Assembly: GCF_030272615.1 (NCBI RefSeq)
Contig: NC_081415.1
Coordinates: 108,008,406-108,072,405, forward strand
From: Cryptomeria japonica
Lineage: Eukaryota > Streptophyta > Pinopsida > Cupressales > Cupressaceae
Reading direction: 5' to 3'
Length of the DNA: 64,000 nt
Part shown: positions 1 through 10,544 of the stretch, in pieces
Position numbering within the stretch: the first letter of the stretch is position 1
How the letters are laid out: each line of letters starts with the position of its first letter
Notes under the pieces: model-generated
The model's database searches: none
What the model was told of the DNA's origin: nothing
What the model saw: the letters and a program-made list of their open reading frames with translations, nothing else
Made by a program: the position numbers and the translations under genes

Positions 1-2873
1 GGTCTCTTAGGCTGGATAATAGGAGAAGAAGAAGGTCTCTTCTCTCTATAGAAGGCAGGAGGAGGAACTGCTCCATATAAAGGAGGGGTTTTTGGTTTAG
101 GAAGAAGACCAAGTCCATCATGACGAGGAGGTATAGGTCTACTTTTAGAAGATTTATTAGGCATAGACATAGTCGCATCCATGGGGACGGGTTGGGAATC
201 TTCTTGGGGAAAGACATTAGTTTTGTCTTTCAAAGGAAGAATTTCCTTCTCAAGAATGATAGGAATGTCAAGTTTAGGTGCTCTAGGTTCACTTAGAGAT
301 AGGATCATATCTATTTTCCACTTTTGATAAGATTTGAAAAGATGATCACTTCGCGGAGGAAGAGATTGGAATTGTTTAGGCCAAAAGTAATCAATAGGAA
401 CACTAGAGGTTCTTTCAGCTGGTTTAAAGAGACTATGATTGACAGTAACAACTTCACCATTATGGGGAAATTTCAAACACTTATGAATAGGAGAAGCAAT
501 AGCTTTCATGGAAGATAGCCAAGGATAGCCAAGCTTCACACGAAATTGTTCGGAAGAAGGAATAATAGCAAAGTTCACATCAAGGGATTTGTTATGGACC
601 TCAATAGGCAATGTAATAGAACCAATTGCAAGAGAAGAAAATGCATCAAATAGTTTCACAATCACATCTGTTTTGTCATAGATCACTTGATTCAATTGCA
701 AAGTAAAAAGAAATTCTTCAGTAATAACATTAACCATGCACGAAGGATCAATAAGCACTCCACGGCAAGGCATATTCTTGACTTTTGCAACTATGTATAA
801 AGGACCATCAGGTGCCCTAATGGTTTCACTAGAGTCAAATGTGATGGAAGGTTCTTTAGGGTTTTCTTGCTGCTCTACAAAGTTAATCACATTCGGAGTC
901 ATAGACACAAGACCATCAGATGAGAAAAAGGAATCATTAGCCTCAATCACATTAGAAGTATGAGAAGGTAATGGATCAGTAAAAATCTGAAGATTTTGGT
1001 TAGGAGGAGCTACAGATGTGTTGCCTTTATCATTCACTCCAGAAACAGAAATAGTATTATTATCAATCAAATCTTGAATTTTACCCTTTAAAGAACAGCA
1101 TTTTTCAGTATCATGACCAGGCTGACGATGAAAGTGACAAAAAGCTTTGTGATCAAAATAAGGTGAAGTAATCTTTGCAGGATCAATTTGTCTTATAGGA
1201 GGAAGCGTAAGCACATTTTGTTCCAATAACTTATTCATAATATCATGCAATGATTCGTTCAAAGGAGTATACTTTCTTTCTTTCCTGAAAAATTTAGAAA
1301 TAGGAGGCACACCTGATGCTGCATTCACATTGTTGTTGATGATGTTTTCATTGAATTTGATGGAATCTCTGTTCGGTTTAAACTTCCCAAATGGTTGTTG
1401 ACTGCTATCACCCTTATCACTCGGAGCCATAGGATGTGATTGTTCCATTTGACTCATAGTCAGTTGATAATTGTGAAGAGTGGCACACAACTGTTGGAAA
1501 GAAGTAAACTCAGAAAACAGAAGTTTGTCTCGAATGTCTTTTTGCAAATTAGAAATAAAGATTCTTTGAATATCATTATCAGGCACTGGAAAAGAAATTT
1601 GAGCATACAAATGCTTATATCTACCAATGAAATCAGTCACTTTTTCTTTAACACCTTGTTTACAATGCATTAAATCAATCAAAGTAACTTTAGGACTTAT
1701 ATTGTTTTGAAATTGTTGAATGAAAGCATTTGCAAGTTGTTCGAAAGAAGTAATAGAATAAGAAGGCAACGAGCAATACCATTGTAGGGCTTTGTCTCTT
1801 AATGTTCTAGTAAATAGTTTTGCAAGCAACCTTTGGTCATAAGCAAAATCAGTACATATTGTTTGAAAAGTCTTAACATGTGTTAGAGGATCTCCTTTAC
1901 CATTATAAAGTTCCAAATGCGGGATTTCAACATGCTTAGGAGGAATAGCTCGAACAATGTCAAGAGAAAGTGGGCTCGCAACATCAAATGTGGGCACACT
2001 AAACTTAGATTGATTCATAGAGGCAATTTGTTGCTGTAAAGAAGAGACAATTTGTGCAAGATTATTAATGGTAGCTTCAGTTGAAGAGTTCATATTAGGT
2101 GTGTTAGATTGAGATGGAGGTGTGATGTTATTGAAAGATGGTAAAGAGTAAGGTGGTGGGACCCTATGATAGTCAACCATAGGGGGTGATTGGATAGGAG
2201 GAACACTACAAGGAGGAATGGAATGGTTAAATGAATTGCCCCCTTGTGTCATGTTCATTTGTGAAGATGTAATAGGAACACTCATTGAAGGAATGTACGA
2301 AGAAGTTGGATTGTATGAAGGAAGGGGATTAATTGAAGAAGAGGGATTGCCCCCATGACTGGTAATCACAGGAGGAATGTCTTGTATAGAGGTAGCCATT
2401 ATGTTTGATGTAAAGGTAGGTATACTAGTAATAGGAGTTGTCAAAGGAATAGAATGATTGACTTGTGTAGGAGGTTGTGTATAACCTAAAGATTCAGCAC
2501 AACTCTTCATAGGCATCACATTCGAATCCACAATATGTGCAATACCACGTAAAACATCAATTCCATTCTTATCACTTTGAAGCATACGTTTTAGACCCTC
2601 AATTAAAGGAAGAGCTTGACTATTGGGATACTCATGAGACATCCATTGGTGAAAATCGTCAAATTGGTTATCCAATTTGGAAAGTTGTTCAACGGAAACT
2701 TCATGGAGAGCTTCTTCATCATTAGGAGGATTAGAGGAATTACCCATGTCCTCGTTAAAAAGACTACTCAAATTAGGTTCCATCTCCTTAGTAGTTAAAC
2801 CTCGGAAAGACTTAATTCTACGGCTTCGTCTAACGGGAATAGTGTAAGTAGGGCTTATTGTTGTAAAACTCAT
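1..2873 (-). CDS. Gag-protease polyprotein, intact frame open at window edge
   Basis: Retroelement Gag with a following aspartic protease region. I chose the ATG at 2873 because it opens the homologous N-terminus (MSFTTISPTYT) shared with copy 2 and the frame then stays open for 957 codons to base 1. Seen in order: a basic N-terminus (RRSRRIKS); a Pro/Ser/Asn-rich linker (about residues 150-290); a conserved QQQIASMNQSKF segment; a capsid-like domain with LYNGKGDP and ALQWYCSLP (about 305-480); a degenerate zinc-knuckle-like motif CHFHRQPGHDTEKC (about 577); and a protease-like segment GVLIDPSCMVNVI (about 700). The usual D-T/S-G protease triad reads D-P-S, so activity is uncertain. A Lys/Pro-rich tail follows. 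No stop or frameshift is present, unlike every other large element frame here. Retroviral-type polymerase is not seen before the edge. Confidence 0.88.
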   Translation of the reverse strand, partial: MSFTTISPTYTIPVRRSRRIKSFRGLTTKEMEPNLSSLFNEDMGNSSNPPNDEEALHEVSVEQLSKLDNQFDDFHQWMSHEYPNSQALPLIEGLKRMLQSDKNGIDVLRGIAHIVDSNVMPMKSCAESLGYTQPPTQVNHSIPLTTPITSIPTFTSNIMATSIQDIPPVITSHGGNPSSSINPLPSYNPTSSYIPSMSVPITSSQMNMTQGGNSFNHSIPPCSVPPIQSPPMVDYHRVPPPYSLPSFNNITPPSQSNTPNMNSSTEATINNLAQIVSSLQQQIASMNQSKFSVPTFDVASPLSLDIVRAIPPKHVEIPHLELYNGKGDPLTHVKTFQTICTDFAYDQRLLAKLFTRTLRDKALQWYCSLPSYSITSFEQLANAFIQQFQNNISPKVTLIDLMHCKQGVKEKVTDFIGRYKHLYAQISFPVPDNDIQRIFISNLQKDIRDKLLFSEFTSFQQLCATLHNYQLTMSQMEQSHPMAPSDKGDSSQQPFGKFKPNRDSIKFNENIINNNVNAASGVPPISKFFRKERKYTPLNESLHDIMNKLLEQNVLTLPPIRQIDPAKITSPYFDHKAFCHFHRQPGHDTEKCCSLKGKIQDLIDNNTISVSGVNDKGNTSVAPPNQNLQIFTDPLPSHTSNVIEANDSFFSSDGLVSMTPNVINFVEQQENPKEPSITFDSSETIRAPDGPLYIVAKVKNMPCRGVLIDPSCMVNVITEEFLFTLQLNQVIYDKTDVIVKLFDAFSSLAIGSITLPIEVHNKSLDVNFAIIPSSEQFRVKLGYPWLSSMKAIASPIHKCLKFPHNGEVVTVNHSLFKPAERTSSVPIDYFWPKQFQSLPPRSDHLFKSYQKWKIDMILSLSEPRAPKLDIPIILEKEILPLKDKTNVFPQEDSQPVPMDATMSMPNKSSKSRPIPPRHDGLGLLPKPKTPPLYGAVPPPAFYREKRPSSSPIIQPKR

Positions 2874-2976
2874 GCACTAGAGAGAGAGAGAAGATTTTGA
2901 TTTTAGAGGTAGCAATTTTCAGTAAAACCAGCCAATCTTCCAGATTTAAGCTGTTAAATGCAATCACAACAGTCTC

Positions 2977-3055
2977 CCGAAATTTCAGAAAAAATGTTCG
3001 GGACCGTGGCGCTCGGAGTGCAACACGGTCCTTGCAACTTTTTTCGAAATTTGCA
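2977..3055. repeat. Hairpin block 1 in leader (direct-repeat partner of block 2)
   Basis: An imperfect inverted repeat: the CCGAAATTTCAGAAAAAA side pairs with TTTTTTCGAAATTTGC, and GGGACCGT near the apex pairs with ACGGTCC. The apex GGCGCTCGGAGTGCAAC is nearly identical in block 2. Function unknown. Confidence 0.7.
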
Positions 3056-3598
3056 GGGATGAAAGGTATGATGATTTTAGAGCTAATCTGAAAAAATTGA
3101 GGGATTTTATGATCTGTAGATAGGCCAAATTAAAGTTGCAAATTCAAAATTGAACCCTATCAAGATTGTCGAAAAATGCAAAATTTTAATTTTGAAAAAG
3201 AGAGGGAAACTGAAATTTTGAATTTTATGATTTTAGAGGGAATGTCAAGAGCAATGCAAATTTTGAAATTTAAAAATTGATTCAATTTCACGCAAAATTC
3301 AATTTTGAAAGCGGAAATCAAAGTTGTTGTAATTAGGCACTTAATTTCAAAAGTCACAAAATGCAAATATTTGAATAAAGCACTGAAATTTCGAATGAAT
3401 GCAAATACAATTTTCAGATCTAAGACAGTAAGAACACAATTTTGACACAAAATTTCAGTTTCGATAATTTTTGAATGATTAGGAGCCTTAGACCAAGCAA
3501 TCACAAGACCAACTTTGACTGTAATTTTGAAAGTGTTATAATTGACAAAATCAGCCAAAATTCTGGATTTTAGCAGGAAAATACAGCAAGATCTCGCT

Positions 3599-3680
3599 CC
3601 TGAAATTTTGGAAAAAATGTCGGGGACGATGGCTCTCGGAGTGCAACACGGTCCTCGCAACTTTTTTCCAAATTTTCAGG
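3599..3680. repeat. Hairpin block 2 in leader
   Basis: The left arm begins CCTGAAATTTTGGAAAAAA. The right arm pairs with it at 18 of the first 19 positions. The apex contains CTCGGAGTGCAACACGGTCC. About 620 bp from block 1 and similar to it over about 100 bp. Confidence 0.75.
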
Positions 3681-4051
3681 GATGAAAGATATTGTGATTT
3701 TATTGCGGAATCCAAAGTTACAGCTGATTTGGAGATGTTTTGATCGGTCAAATTGTCGGACAAAGGTTGAATCAAGAGGGTTTCAAAAATTAGGGTTTTG
3801 ACACTTAACCACTTAATTTTCAGAATTAAAGCACAAATATGAATTGATAATTTGTAATAGAAGGACAGATCTGAAACAACCATTAACATTTAGACATTTC
3901 GCAAGTTTAATTATTAAAAAGAAATTTTAGGGTTTTAATGCAATCACCTCTAAAACTTTGCAAAAGATCAAACATGGAAATGTAATCAATTTTTTTTTTC
4001 AGATCTAAGCATGAAAAATCAGAAAGGATGTTCACGTCGGGTTCACCAAAA

Positions 4052-5245
4052 TGTAAAGCGGAAAATCGCGGTCGAACCCTAGTTGGTCTCCCCTCTTCTA
4101 ACTCCGAGGAGAGAGAAGGGAGGTTCGCTAGGATTCGATGGGTTTTCACTTAGGGGGAAGACTTTACATTCAAAAGAGGGGTTGAAACTCATAAGATCCA
4201 ATCCCACACAAGGTAAGATTGGATGCTAGATGAATTTCAAGGGTTAGGAATGCAAGGCTACCCTCTTTTGTAAAGAATGTTGATTAAGGAAATTGAGCTA
4301 AGAATGCATAGAAAGTCATAAAGATTCGCTTATAAACTGAGTTCAGGTTATAGGATGAAGCTGCGGACCTGGAATTAGCAATAAAATGTCGATACGGCAC
4401 TGTCCTGCAAATTTGGGCAAAAGTTGTCGGGACGATGGCGCCCGGCACCACGGTCCTCTGAAAAATCCGTGAAACGAAGGGGGATCTGTTCGTCTCTGCA
4501 CAAGGATTCCAGATCTTCAATTTCAGCCGCGTACCTGCAACCTACACACAGAAAAGTGAAGATGATTGGGGGGTTAGGGATTAGGGGTTTGCCTTTAGGT
4601 CAAACCCCGGTTTTGGAATTAACCAAGAAATGAGCAAGAGCTGTAAATGTAAATGACTGTAAAACAAGTACTAATACCTTGTTCTAAGGATGTTTGTATC
4701 CTTATGTGCGAAGGTTTAGATGTTGTATGTTGTAGTATGTAGCATGTAATAAGTGATCTCCTCTTCAATGGTTGAATCCTTGTCTTGAATGCAACACTTA
4801 GCCTTGAATGGAGACTTGAAATGATCAATTGCTTGAAGGAATGCTTGAATGCTTGAATGCTTGAGTATAGTTTCCACGCCTTTTCCATCATATCGAATGA
4901 AAGAGTAAAATGTAGTTTATATACTTGTCATTTAGGGCTGATAGACTGATTTTCCCGACCTTAGGCCAACCAGGGAAGTATATTTCCAAATTGCAATAAA
5001 AAAGACCCGATATCACTTAGGAAACCGGGCCCAAAATAGGACCCAGGGACCAGGGCGCTGGGCGCTCTGGTCCCACCTCCCGGGACATCAGGGTGCAAGG
5101 AGGTTCAGGCCAGGGTGCTTGAAAAATGCAGTTTTTAGTGTCGTGAGCGAGTTTTGGGGTCTCCATTCAGGTTGCGTGTTGCGTCGCCATCGTGAAGACC
5201 GAAATGCAGTCGAAATTGCAAGTGTCACAATTTTAGGACGCTACA
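4052..5245 (-). repeat. 5' LTR of gag-protease element copy 1
   Basis: 1194 bp reading TGTAGCG...CTTTACA on the minus strand, with TG...CA ends. The left end is next to the primer-site region and the right end abuts foreign copia coding sequence. Copy 2 has the related end TGTAAAGTGG at 57760. The sequence contains a GC-rich section (5036-5110), unusual in this AT-rich window. No promoter elements were confidently identified. Confidence 0.88.
5046..5074. repeat. GC-rich hairpin in the LTR
   Basis: GGGACCAG and CTGGTCCC form a perfect 8-bp stem around a 13-base loop that itself contains two GGGCGCT copies. Possible structured RNA or regulatory element within the LTR; the role is unknown. Confidence 0.75.
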
Positions 5246-6788
5246 ACAACTAATGAGGTATGTTTAATTTCACAAGTTAAACCAATATCAGTAATTGAAG
5301 CATGTAAAGATGAACATTGGTTGAAAGCTATGGAAGAAGAATTAGATCAGATTGAGAAAAATAACACATGGACCTTGGTTCCCAGGCCTAAAAATAAAAT
5401 TTTTATTCGAACTAAATGGGCTTTTAGGAATAAATTGAATGAGGATGGTCAAGTTATAAGGAATAAGGCTAGTTTGGTTTGTAAATGATATTCTCAGAAG
5501 GAAGGAATTGATTAACCAATAGCTAGGATTGAAACTGTAAGATTATTTCTTACCTATGCTACTTATAAAAACTACAAGGTTTATCAGATGGATGTTAAAT
5601 GTGCATTTTTTAATGGGGATCTTGATGAGGAAGTTTATATTGAACAACCTAATGGTTTTTCACTATTAGATGCTACCAATATGGTTTGCGGGTTAAGGAA
5701 ATCTTTATATGGATTGAAACAAGCACCTAGAGCTTAGTATGCAAGGTTGGATAAATATCTTTTGAAGCTTGGTTTTACTAAGGGTAGTGCTGATAGTAAT
5801 TTATATTATAAGATCACTGATGATGAGATAAGTATTTGTTCATGACATTATTTTTGGAGGTGAAGATAAGTTATGCATATAATTTTCTAAAAACATGGAG
5901 AAAGAATTTGAGATGTCTATGATTGATGAGATGAAATTTTTATTAGGTTTGTAGATTACTCAGATTGACAAAGGTATTTTTATCTATCAAACTAAATATG
6001 CTAAGGAATTGTTGAATAAATTTGGTATGAGAGATTCTAAATCAATAAGTACTCCTATGGTTACAAGTGAAAAATTGACAAGAAAAGATATTTCTGCACT
6101 GGTAAATCCTACAAGATACAAATCTATGATTGGAGGTCTGCTTTATTTGACTCAGACTAGGCCTGACATTATGAATGTTGTTTGTATTATTTCAAGATTT
6201 CAGAGTGATCCTAGAGAAAACCATGAGATGGAGGTGAAAAGGATTTTTAGATAATTGCAAGGTAGATCAGAATATGGCTTGTGGTACCCTAAGGATGATA
6301 ACTTTACTTTATTTGCATATACAGATGCTGATTGGGATGGAGATGTTGATGACCGAAAAAGTACTTTTGGTGGAGCTTTCTTTCTTGGAAAGAAGTTGGT
6401 TTCATGGATCACCAAGAAACAATCATGTACTTCTTTATCTACTACTGAAGCTGAGTATGTTGTTGCTGCTACTAACTATACACAGTTTTTATGGATGAAG
6501 CAAATGTTGAAGGATATAAAGGTGGATTGTGATGCACTAGTAGTTATTCACTGTGATAACTCTACTACCATTGATATATCAAAGAATCCATTATTTCATT
6601 CCAAAACAAAGCACATATATATCAAGTATAACTTTTTGAAGGAAAAGGTAGAAGCAAATGAAGTTAGACTGGTTTATGTGAACATTAAAGAGAAGATTGA
6701 AGATATTTTCACTAAACCTTTGTCCAAGGAATCATTTGAGTACCTGAGAGATAGATTGGGAGTTTCTGCTCCTCTGGTAGAGACTTGA
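5246..6788 (+). pseudogene. copia reverse transcriptase-RNase H remnant
   Basis: The frame starts mid-domain at the insertion point. Recognisable in order: MEEELDQIEKNNTW, the TKWAFRNKLNEDG block, YQMDVKCAFFNGDLDEEVY, LYGLKQAPRA and LLYLTQTRPDI. RNase H follows with DADWDGDVDD, LSTTEAEYV and HCDNSTT, ending IFTKPLS...APLVET at 6788. Stops lie in the 5' half (for example near 5488 and 5513). Bases around 5840-5860 lack the codons for the first part of the YVDD active site, leaving only DIIFGG, so polymerase function is lost. The RNase H segment (6255-6788) is open over 177 codons. Confidence 0.88.
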
Positions 6789-7172
6789 TCGATTCAATTT
6801 GGCATTAGTCCAACATGCATTATCAAAGATACTATTCATTCTGACATTGATGTGGGATGCTACTGCTTAGGGGGAGTAGTCAGCTTTATGATTCAGTGGT
6901 TTATGTTCTTGCTTTGATATTTCTGTCAAATTTTGGCATTGATGTCAAAGGGGGGGTGATATTGATTTGATAAAGAAAGAAAAAAAAAGAGAAAAAAATG
7001 TTAATAAAGGAAAAGAAAGGGGGAGTGATATTCTTGTGAAAGTGATATTGATATTCAGAGCTGTATGCAGGAGATTGTTGGTTGTCTTCCATTGGGGGAG
7101 AATTGTTTGTCATTTCTTAGTACTTAAATGTTTTTCACATCTAGTGTTTCCATCAATGCCAAAGGGGGAGAT
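6789..7172 (+). other. Spacer with five polypurine tracts
   Basis: Between the stop codon of RNase H and the LTR the motif A-rich/GGGGG(A) recurs near 6868, 6947, 7016, 7093 and 7160. The last one (AAAGGGGGAGAT) touches the LTR start and is the expected plus-strand primer. Multiple polypurine tracts before the 3' LTR are a known trait of Sireviruses. No coding frame was recognised. Confidence 0.7.
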
Positions 7173-8372
7173 TGTTCACCATTTGATGGAATTGATTATG
7201 TGTTGCATTGATGTTTTATCATTGATGCCAATACTAGTTGTTTGGATGCTTTATCAACACCCTTTTGGTCCCGGTAGGATGAGTGGTTTCTGGTTAACTT
7301 GGATCCGACATGATCCAATAGGCTCCGATATATTTTGGTGATGGAATTGGCTTGTTCATGATACTCATGCTCATATTTGGTCAGTTGGTTTTGGTCTGCT
7401 GTTTGGATGCTATCTTGTTTCCTTAGAAGCTTGGTTTCTAGTTCCGACGAGGGTTTCACCGACAGAGCTTTTGGTGAAGATCTTCTATGAATTATATAAG
7501 TGGTGTTGGTGCAGCTTCTGTTGGAGTTTCAAGATGTTATTGGTGATCATATTTGAGACTTGATGGATGAAGATCATTTTTGAAGTGTGTGGACCTATAT
7601 TGGGTCCTGGTTGATCTAGGTTATGGACCAGCTTTAATGAAATGTGTGGATAGGACTTATTGATGTATTTCTGGGATGTCTTATGTGTTGATATTATCTA
7701 TTTAGCTTAAGGCCGACATGTTTTGTAATTATGTAATTGGTTTATTGTCTGATGGCTGACTTGATTGTTCATGGTTGATGGTTTTGTATAAATAGATGTA
7801 AGATATCATTGTAGATCATCATGGTTATTGTTAGAGGTCATGGTCAAGGAATTTAATGTGCAAATAATGTAATATCATTTAGGCAGAGGAGTTGGTTGAG
7901 CATTGGAGATTGAATTGGGTTTGTGTAAGAGGATTTAGTCCTCTGGTATTGAGCTTAACTAGAACTATACTCAAGCATAGGAGATGCTATCTTTTGGAGT
8001 TCAACACTTCTCTGGATTGTAGTCTGGATTTATATGTAGTCAGTGAGGCTCCTTTTGTGATGAGTAGTGCACTCTAGGCTGTTGGTCTTCCTTCAAGTGT
8101 AGGCCCCTCAATTGCAATTCACATACTTACTATAGAAGTATTATCTGACTATGGGTAGGCATCCCACCATGGTTTTTCCCTTTACCAAGTTTGTCAAGTA
8201 CAAATGTTAGTGTTATGTGGATGGTATTTATTCTATGATTATTGTTTATGCTTAATTGGTTTATCTACTATTCTAGTATTAATGTTTAAATTGCCAATGG
8301 TTCTAGTAATCTTTGACAACTAATTCACCCCCCCCCTCTTAGTTGTCTTCTTGTTATTTGAACTATCTAACA
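7173..8372 (+). repeat. 3' LTR of copia element 1
   Basis: 1200 bp with TGTTCACC...CTAACA ends, directly after the polypurine tract. Near its end it has the C-rich block ATTCACCCCCCCCC found at the equivalent position in the other copia LTRs of the window (about 45420, 57190 and 60000). Confidence 0.85.
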
Positions 8373-9240
8373 AAGGCATGTCAATAGCTTCAAAAGATGT
8401 TTGAAAATGATAAGTCCATGGAAAATATACATCCTTTTTAAGTAGTGTGAATAGTGGTTCAACAATTCTACTAAACCCTTCAACAAATCTCCTATAATAC
8501 CCTGCATGTCCTAGAAAACTCCTAACATCAGTTTGGGTTTTTGGTATTTTAATTTGTTTAATAATTTTAAATTTCTTTGGATCAACTTTGATGCACTCCT
8601 TGAAAATATGATGTCCCAAAACAATTCCTTCTATCATCATTAGGAAACATTTCTCATGATTCAGTGATAGTTTGTGATCTTTGCATCTCTACAACACCTT
8701 GTTTAAACTTTCCAATGACTCATCATATATTTTTGCATGAACTGTAAAATTGTTTATGTACACTTCTACACAAGAAGTAGTTTAGTTGGCAAAAATGGCT
8801 AGAAAGGATCTTTGAAAAGTGGGTAGTGCATTACAGAATCCAAATGGAAGGACTCTATAGGCATAATTTCCATAAGGACATGTAAATTTTTTCTTATCTT
8901 GGTCCTTAGGAGCCACTTATATCTGGTTATAACTGCTAAAACCATCTAGGGAAGAGAAATAATTATTGCCAGCTAGGTTATCAAGAACTTGATCAATAAA
9001 TGATAATGGAAAATAATCCTTTTTAGTGGCTTTATTCAATTCCCTATAATCAACACAAACACACCACTTCCTATTTTTATTAAGAACGATGACCAATGGT
9101 GAAACCCATTGACTATCAAAAATTGGGTAGATAAACCCTCCTTGCAACAATTTTTCTATTTTGGTCTTAACAAAATCTCTCAAAGTTGGTTTAATTCTTT
9201 TTTGGCCTTATCTTATAGACTTGACATCCTCAGTGTAGAT
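8373..9240 (-). pseudogene. gypsy reverse transcriptase, decayed
   Basis: Fragments in order on the minus strand: LLQGGFIYPIFDSQWVSPL, CVDYRELNKATKKDYFPL, FIDQVLDNLAGNNYFSSLDG, FTCPYGNYAYRVLPFG, then the active-site block reads YINNF where Y-x-D-D is expected, then GHHIFKECIKVDPKK and FLGHAGYYRRFVEGFSRI. Several stops and frame changes separate the blocks. It ends at PLFTLLKKD...FEAIDMPL, where the copia LTR begins. Non-functional. Confidence 0.85.
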
Positions 9241-9659
9241 ATGATGTGTACAGATTGAAGGATGTATCCCTCTAATATCCTTATATTCCCAAGAAAATGC
9301 TTCTGTATGTTTCTCTAAAGTAAGTTTCAATTTTTCCTCTTATGTTGGAAGCAAAAATGAATTGATAAAGAGAGGTTTGTCTATTGAAATTAAAATTTCT
9401 TTTATTTTATTATCTCCTTAAATTGGATCACCAATGAGTGTATTAAGAGGACAAGGATGTGACTTGTCATGATGTAAAAAAACAACTCTTCCATTTCCTT
9501 TTGGATTCCTTTACCAGTAGTAATTTTTTCTCCCTGCTCAATAAACTCCTCATACTCTTCAACATGTTATGATAAAGTGACCGTGGCTAATTCAACCACC
9601 CCATCCCCTTTTCAATCCATCTCATCATCAACCTAATGCTGACTATCAAAATGAAATGT

Positions 9660-10500
9660 TCGCTTAGCTGGAGGGTAAAGTATCAATTCTTTCTATTTTT
9701 GACCATTAGAAATGGTCATACTACTAGATCTACAATCTATCAAAGTTGGTGCAATTGCTAACCAAGGTCTTCCTAGTATGATTGGATAACTTGATTTATT
9801 TTTCCTAGCTTTGAACACTAAGAAATATACTAGATAATCCAATGTATCGATGGTGACTATAACATCTTCCAACACACCTTCAAGTTTGGCAGATGATTGA
9901 TCTGCCAACTAAAGCATAGTTGTTGTTGGTTGAGTTCTTTGCATTCCCAACATTTCTGCAGTATCTACAATAATTACATTTATAGCTTCCCCAAGATCAA
10001 TCAACACATTAGGTATCTAAACTCCTCCTATGCTCAAAGTAATTATAAGGCTCCCAAGGTCACCATACTTCTGAGGAAGCAATCTCCTTGATAATATATC
10101 AGTGAGTTTAGTTCTGACTTGAATGGTGGAAGGAAATTTATTCTTTCTTCTAGGTGTTTTTATACAAAGTGACTTAATAAGTTGATTGAGTTCTAGTATG
10201 TCCTTAATATCTTGCAACAAAGGAATCTCTATATTGATTTTGTTTAACCCACGAAGGAGAGGATAATCTGATATATCAATATGATCATGTCGGGAGGAAT
10301 AAGGAGCCTTATCAGTGACCTCCTCAACTTTTTTAGAGTTTTGATCTTTTTCCTAAACTTCCTCATTCCTCTCTTCCTTGTTTCCTAAGGAATCTATTTT
10401 AGAAGGAAAATTTTGGTTTCTCAATTCAATATCGTTTACTTCTATAATATTCAAACTAGGAGAATTAATATGAGCCCCAAATGTCTATTGAGGATGTTGT
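9660..10500 (-). pseudogene. gypsy Gag C-terminus and protease, decayed
   Basis: Minus-strand reading gives SRRLLPQKYGDLGSLIITL followed, after a stop, by PNVLIDLGEAINVI, a protease active-site block (D-L-G). ILGRPWLAIAPTLIDCRS follows, a conserved protease C-terminal block. Upstream, a Glu/Lys-rich Gag tail with stops extends to about 10500. No zinc knuckle was seen. Confidence 0.75.
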
Positions 10501-10544
10501 TCTTAGGGTTTGCAATAGGTTGAGATAGTATATGAGGTTGGTTT

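Larger units (their letters stand above)
2874..4051 (-). other. Leader of gag-protease copy 1 with primer-site region
   Basis: Noncoding 5' leader, AT-rich. The bases next to the LTR read TTTTGGTGAACCCGAC on the minus strand (about 4035-4051). This is the expected place for the tRNA primer site, beginning TGGTGAACC; I could not assign the tRNA. The leader holds two related hairpin-forming blocks (2977-3055 and 3599-3680), listed separately. No convincing protein frame was seen: the open frames at 3160-3889 are AT-rich and lack homology. Confidence 0.7.
1..5245 (-). mobile_element. gag-protease gypsy-type LTR retrotransposon, copy 1 (5' part)
   Basis: On the minus strand this is, in order, a 5' LTR (4052-5245), a primer-site region, a 1.2-kb leader and a long gag-protease frame that runs off the left edge. 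The right border TGTAGCG is followed directly by a copia reverse-transcriptase frame, so the element is inserted into that copia element. The 5-bp flank is ACAAC; its partner lies outside the window. A second copy of the family lies at about 44.3-58.7 kb. The nesting order and the uninterrupted frame make this the youngest insertion in the left block. The family looks like a Ty3/gypsy derivative (Tat/Athila-like Gag), but reverse transcriptase is not visible here. Confidence 0.9.
5246..8372 (+). mobile_element. Sirevirus-like Ty1/copia element, 3' part
   Basis: The 3' half of a copia element: reverse transcriptase, RNase H, a spacer with repeated polypurine tracts and a 3' LTR. The 5' half is missing from the window because the gag-protease element is inserted in the reverse-transcriptase region. 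The 3' LTR end (CTAACA at 8372) is followed directly by an interrupted gypsy reverse-transcriptase frame on the opposite strand, so this copia element is itself inserted in an older gypsy element. Confidence 0.88.
8373..10544 (-). mobile_element. Old Ty3/gypsy element, internal fragment
   Basis: Minus-strand remnant holding a Gag C-terminus, protease and the 5' two-thirds of reverse transcriptase. The left end is cut by the copia LTR. The right end meets a copia LTR fragment at 10545. No LTR of its own is visible. The Athila/Tat-like phrases LLPQKYGD and FTCPYGNYAYRVLPFG indicate a plant gypsy chromovirus-outgroup lineage; the exact clade is not resolved. Confidence 0.8.

Noticed and set aside
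3160-3889. Two overlapping minus-strand frames (166 and 112 codons)
   Set aside because: They lie in the AT-rich leader over a hairpin and have no homology or conserved counterpart in copy 2.
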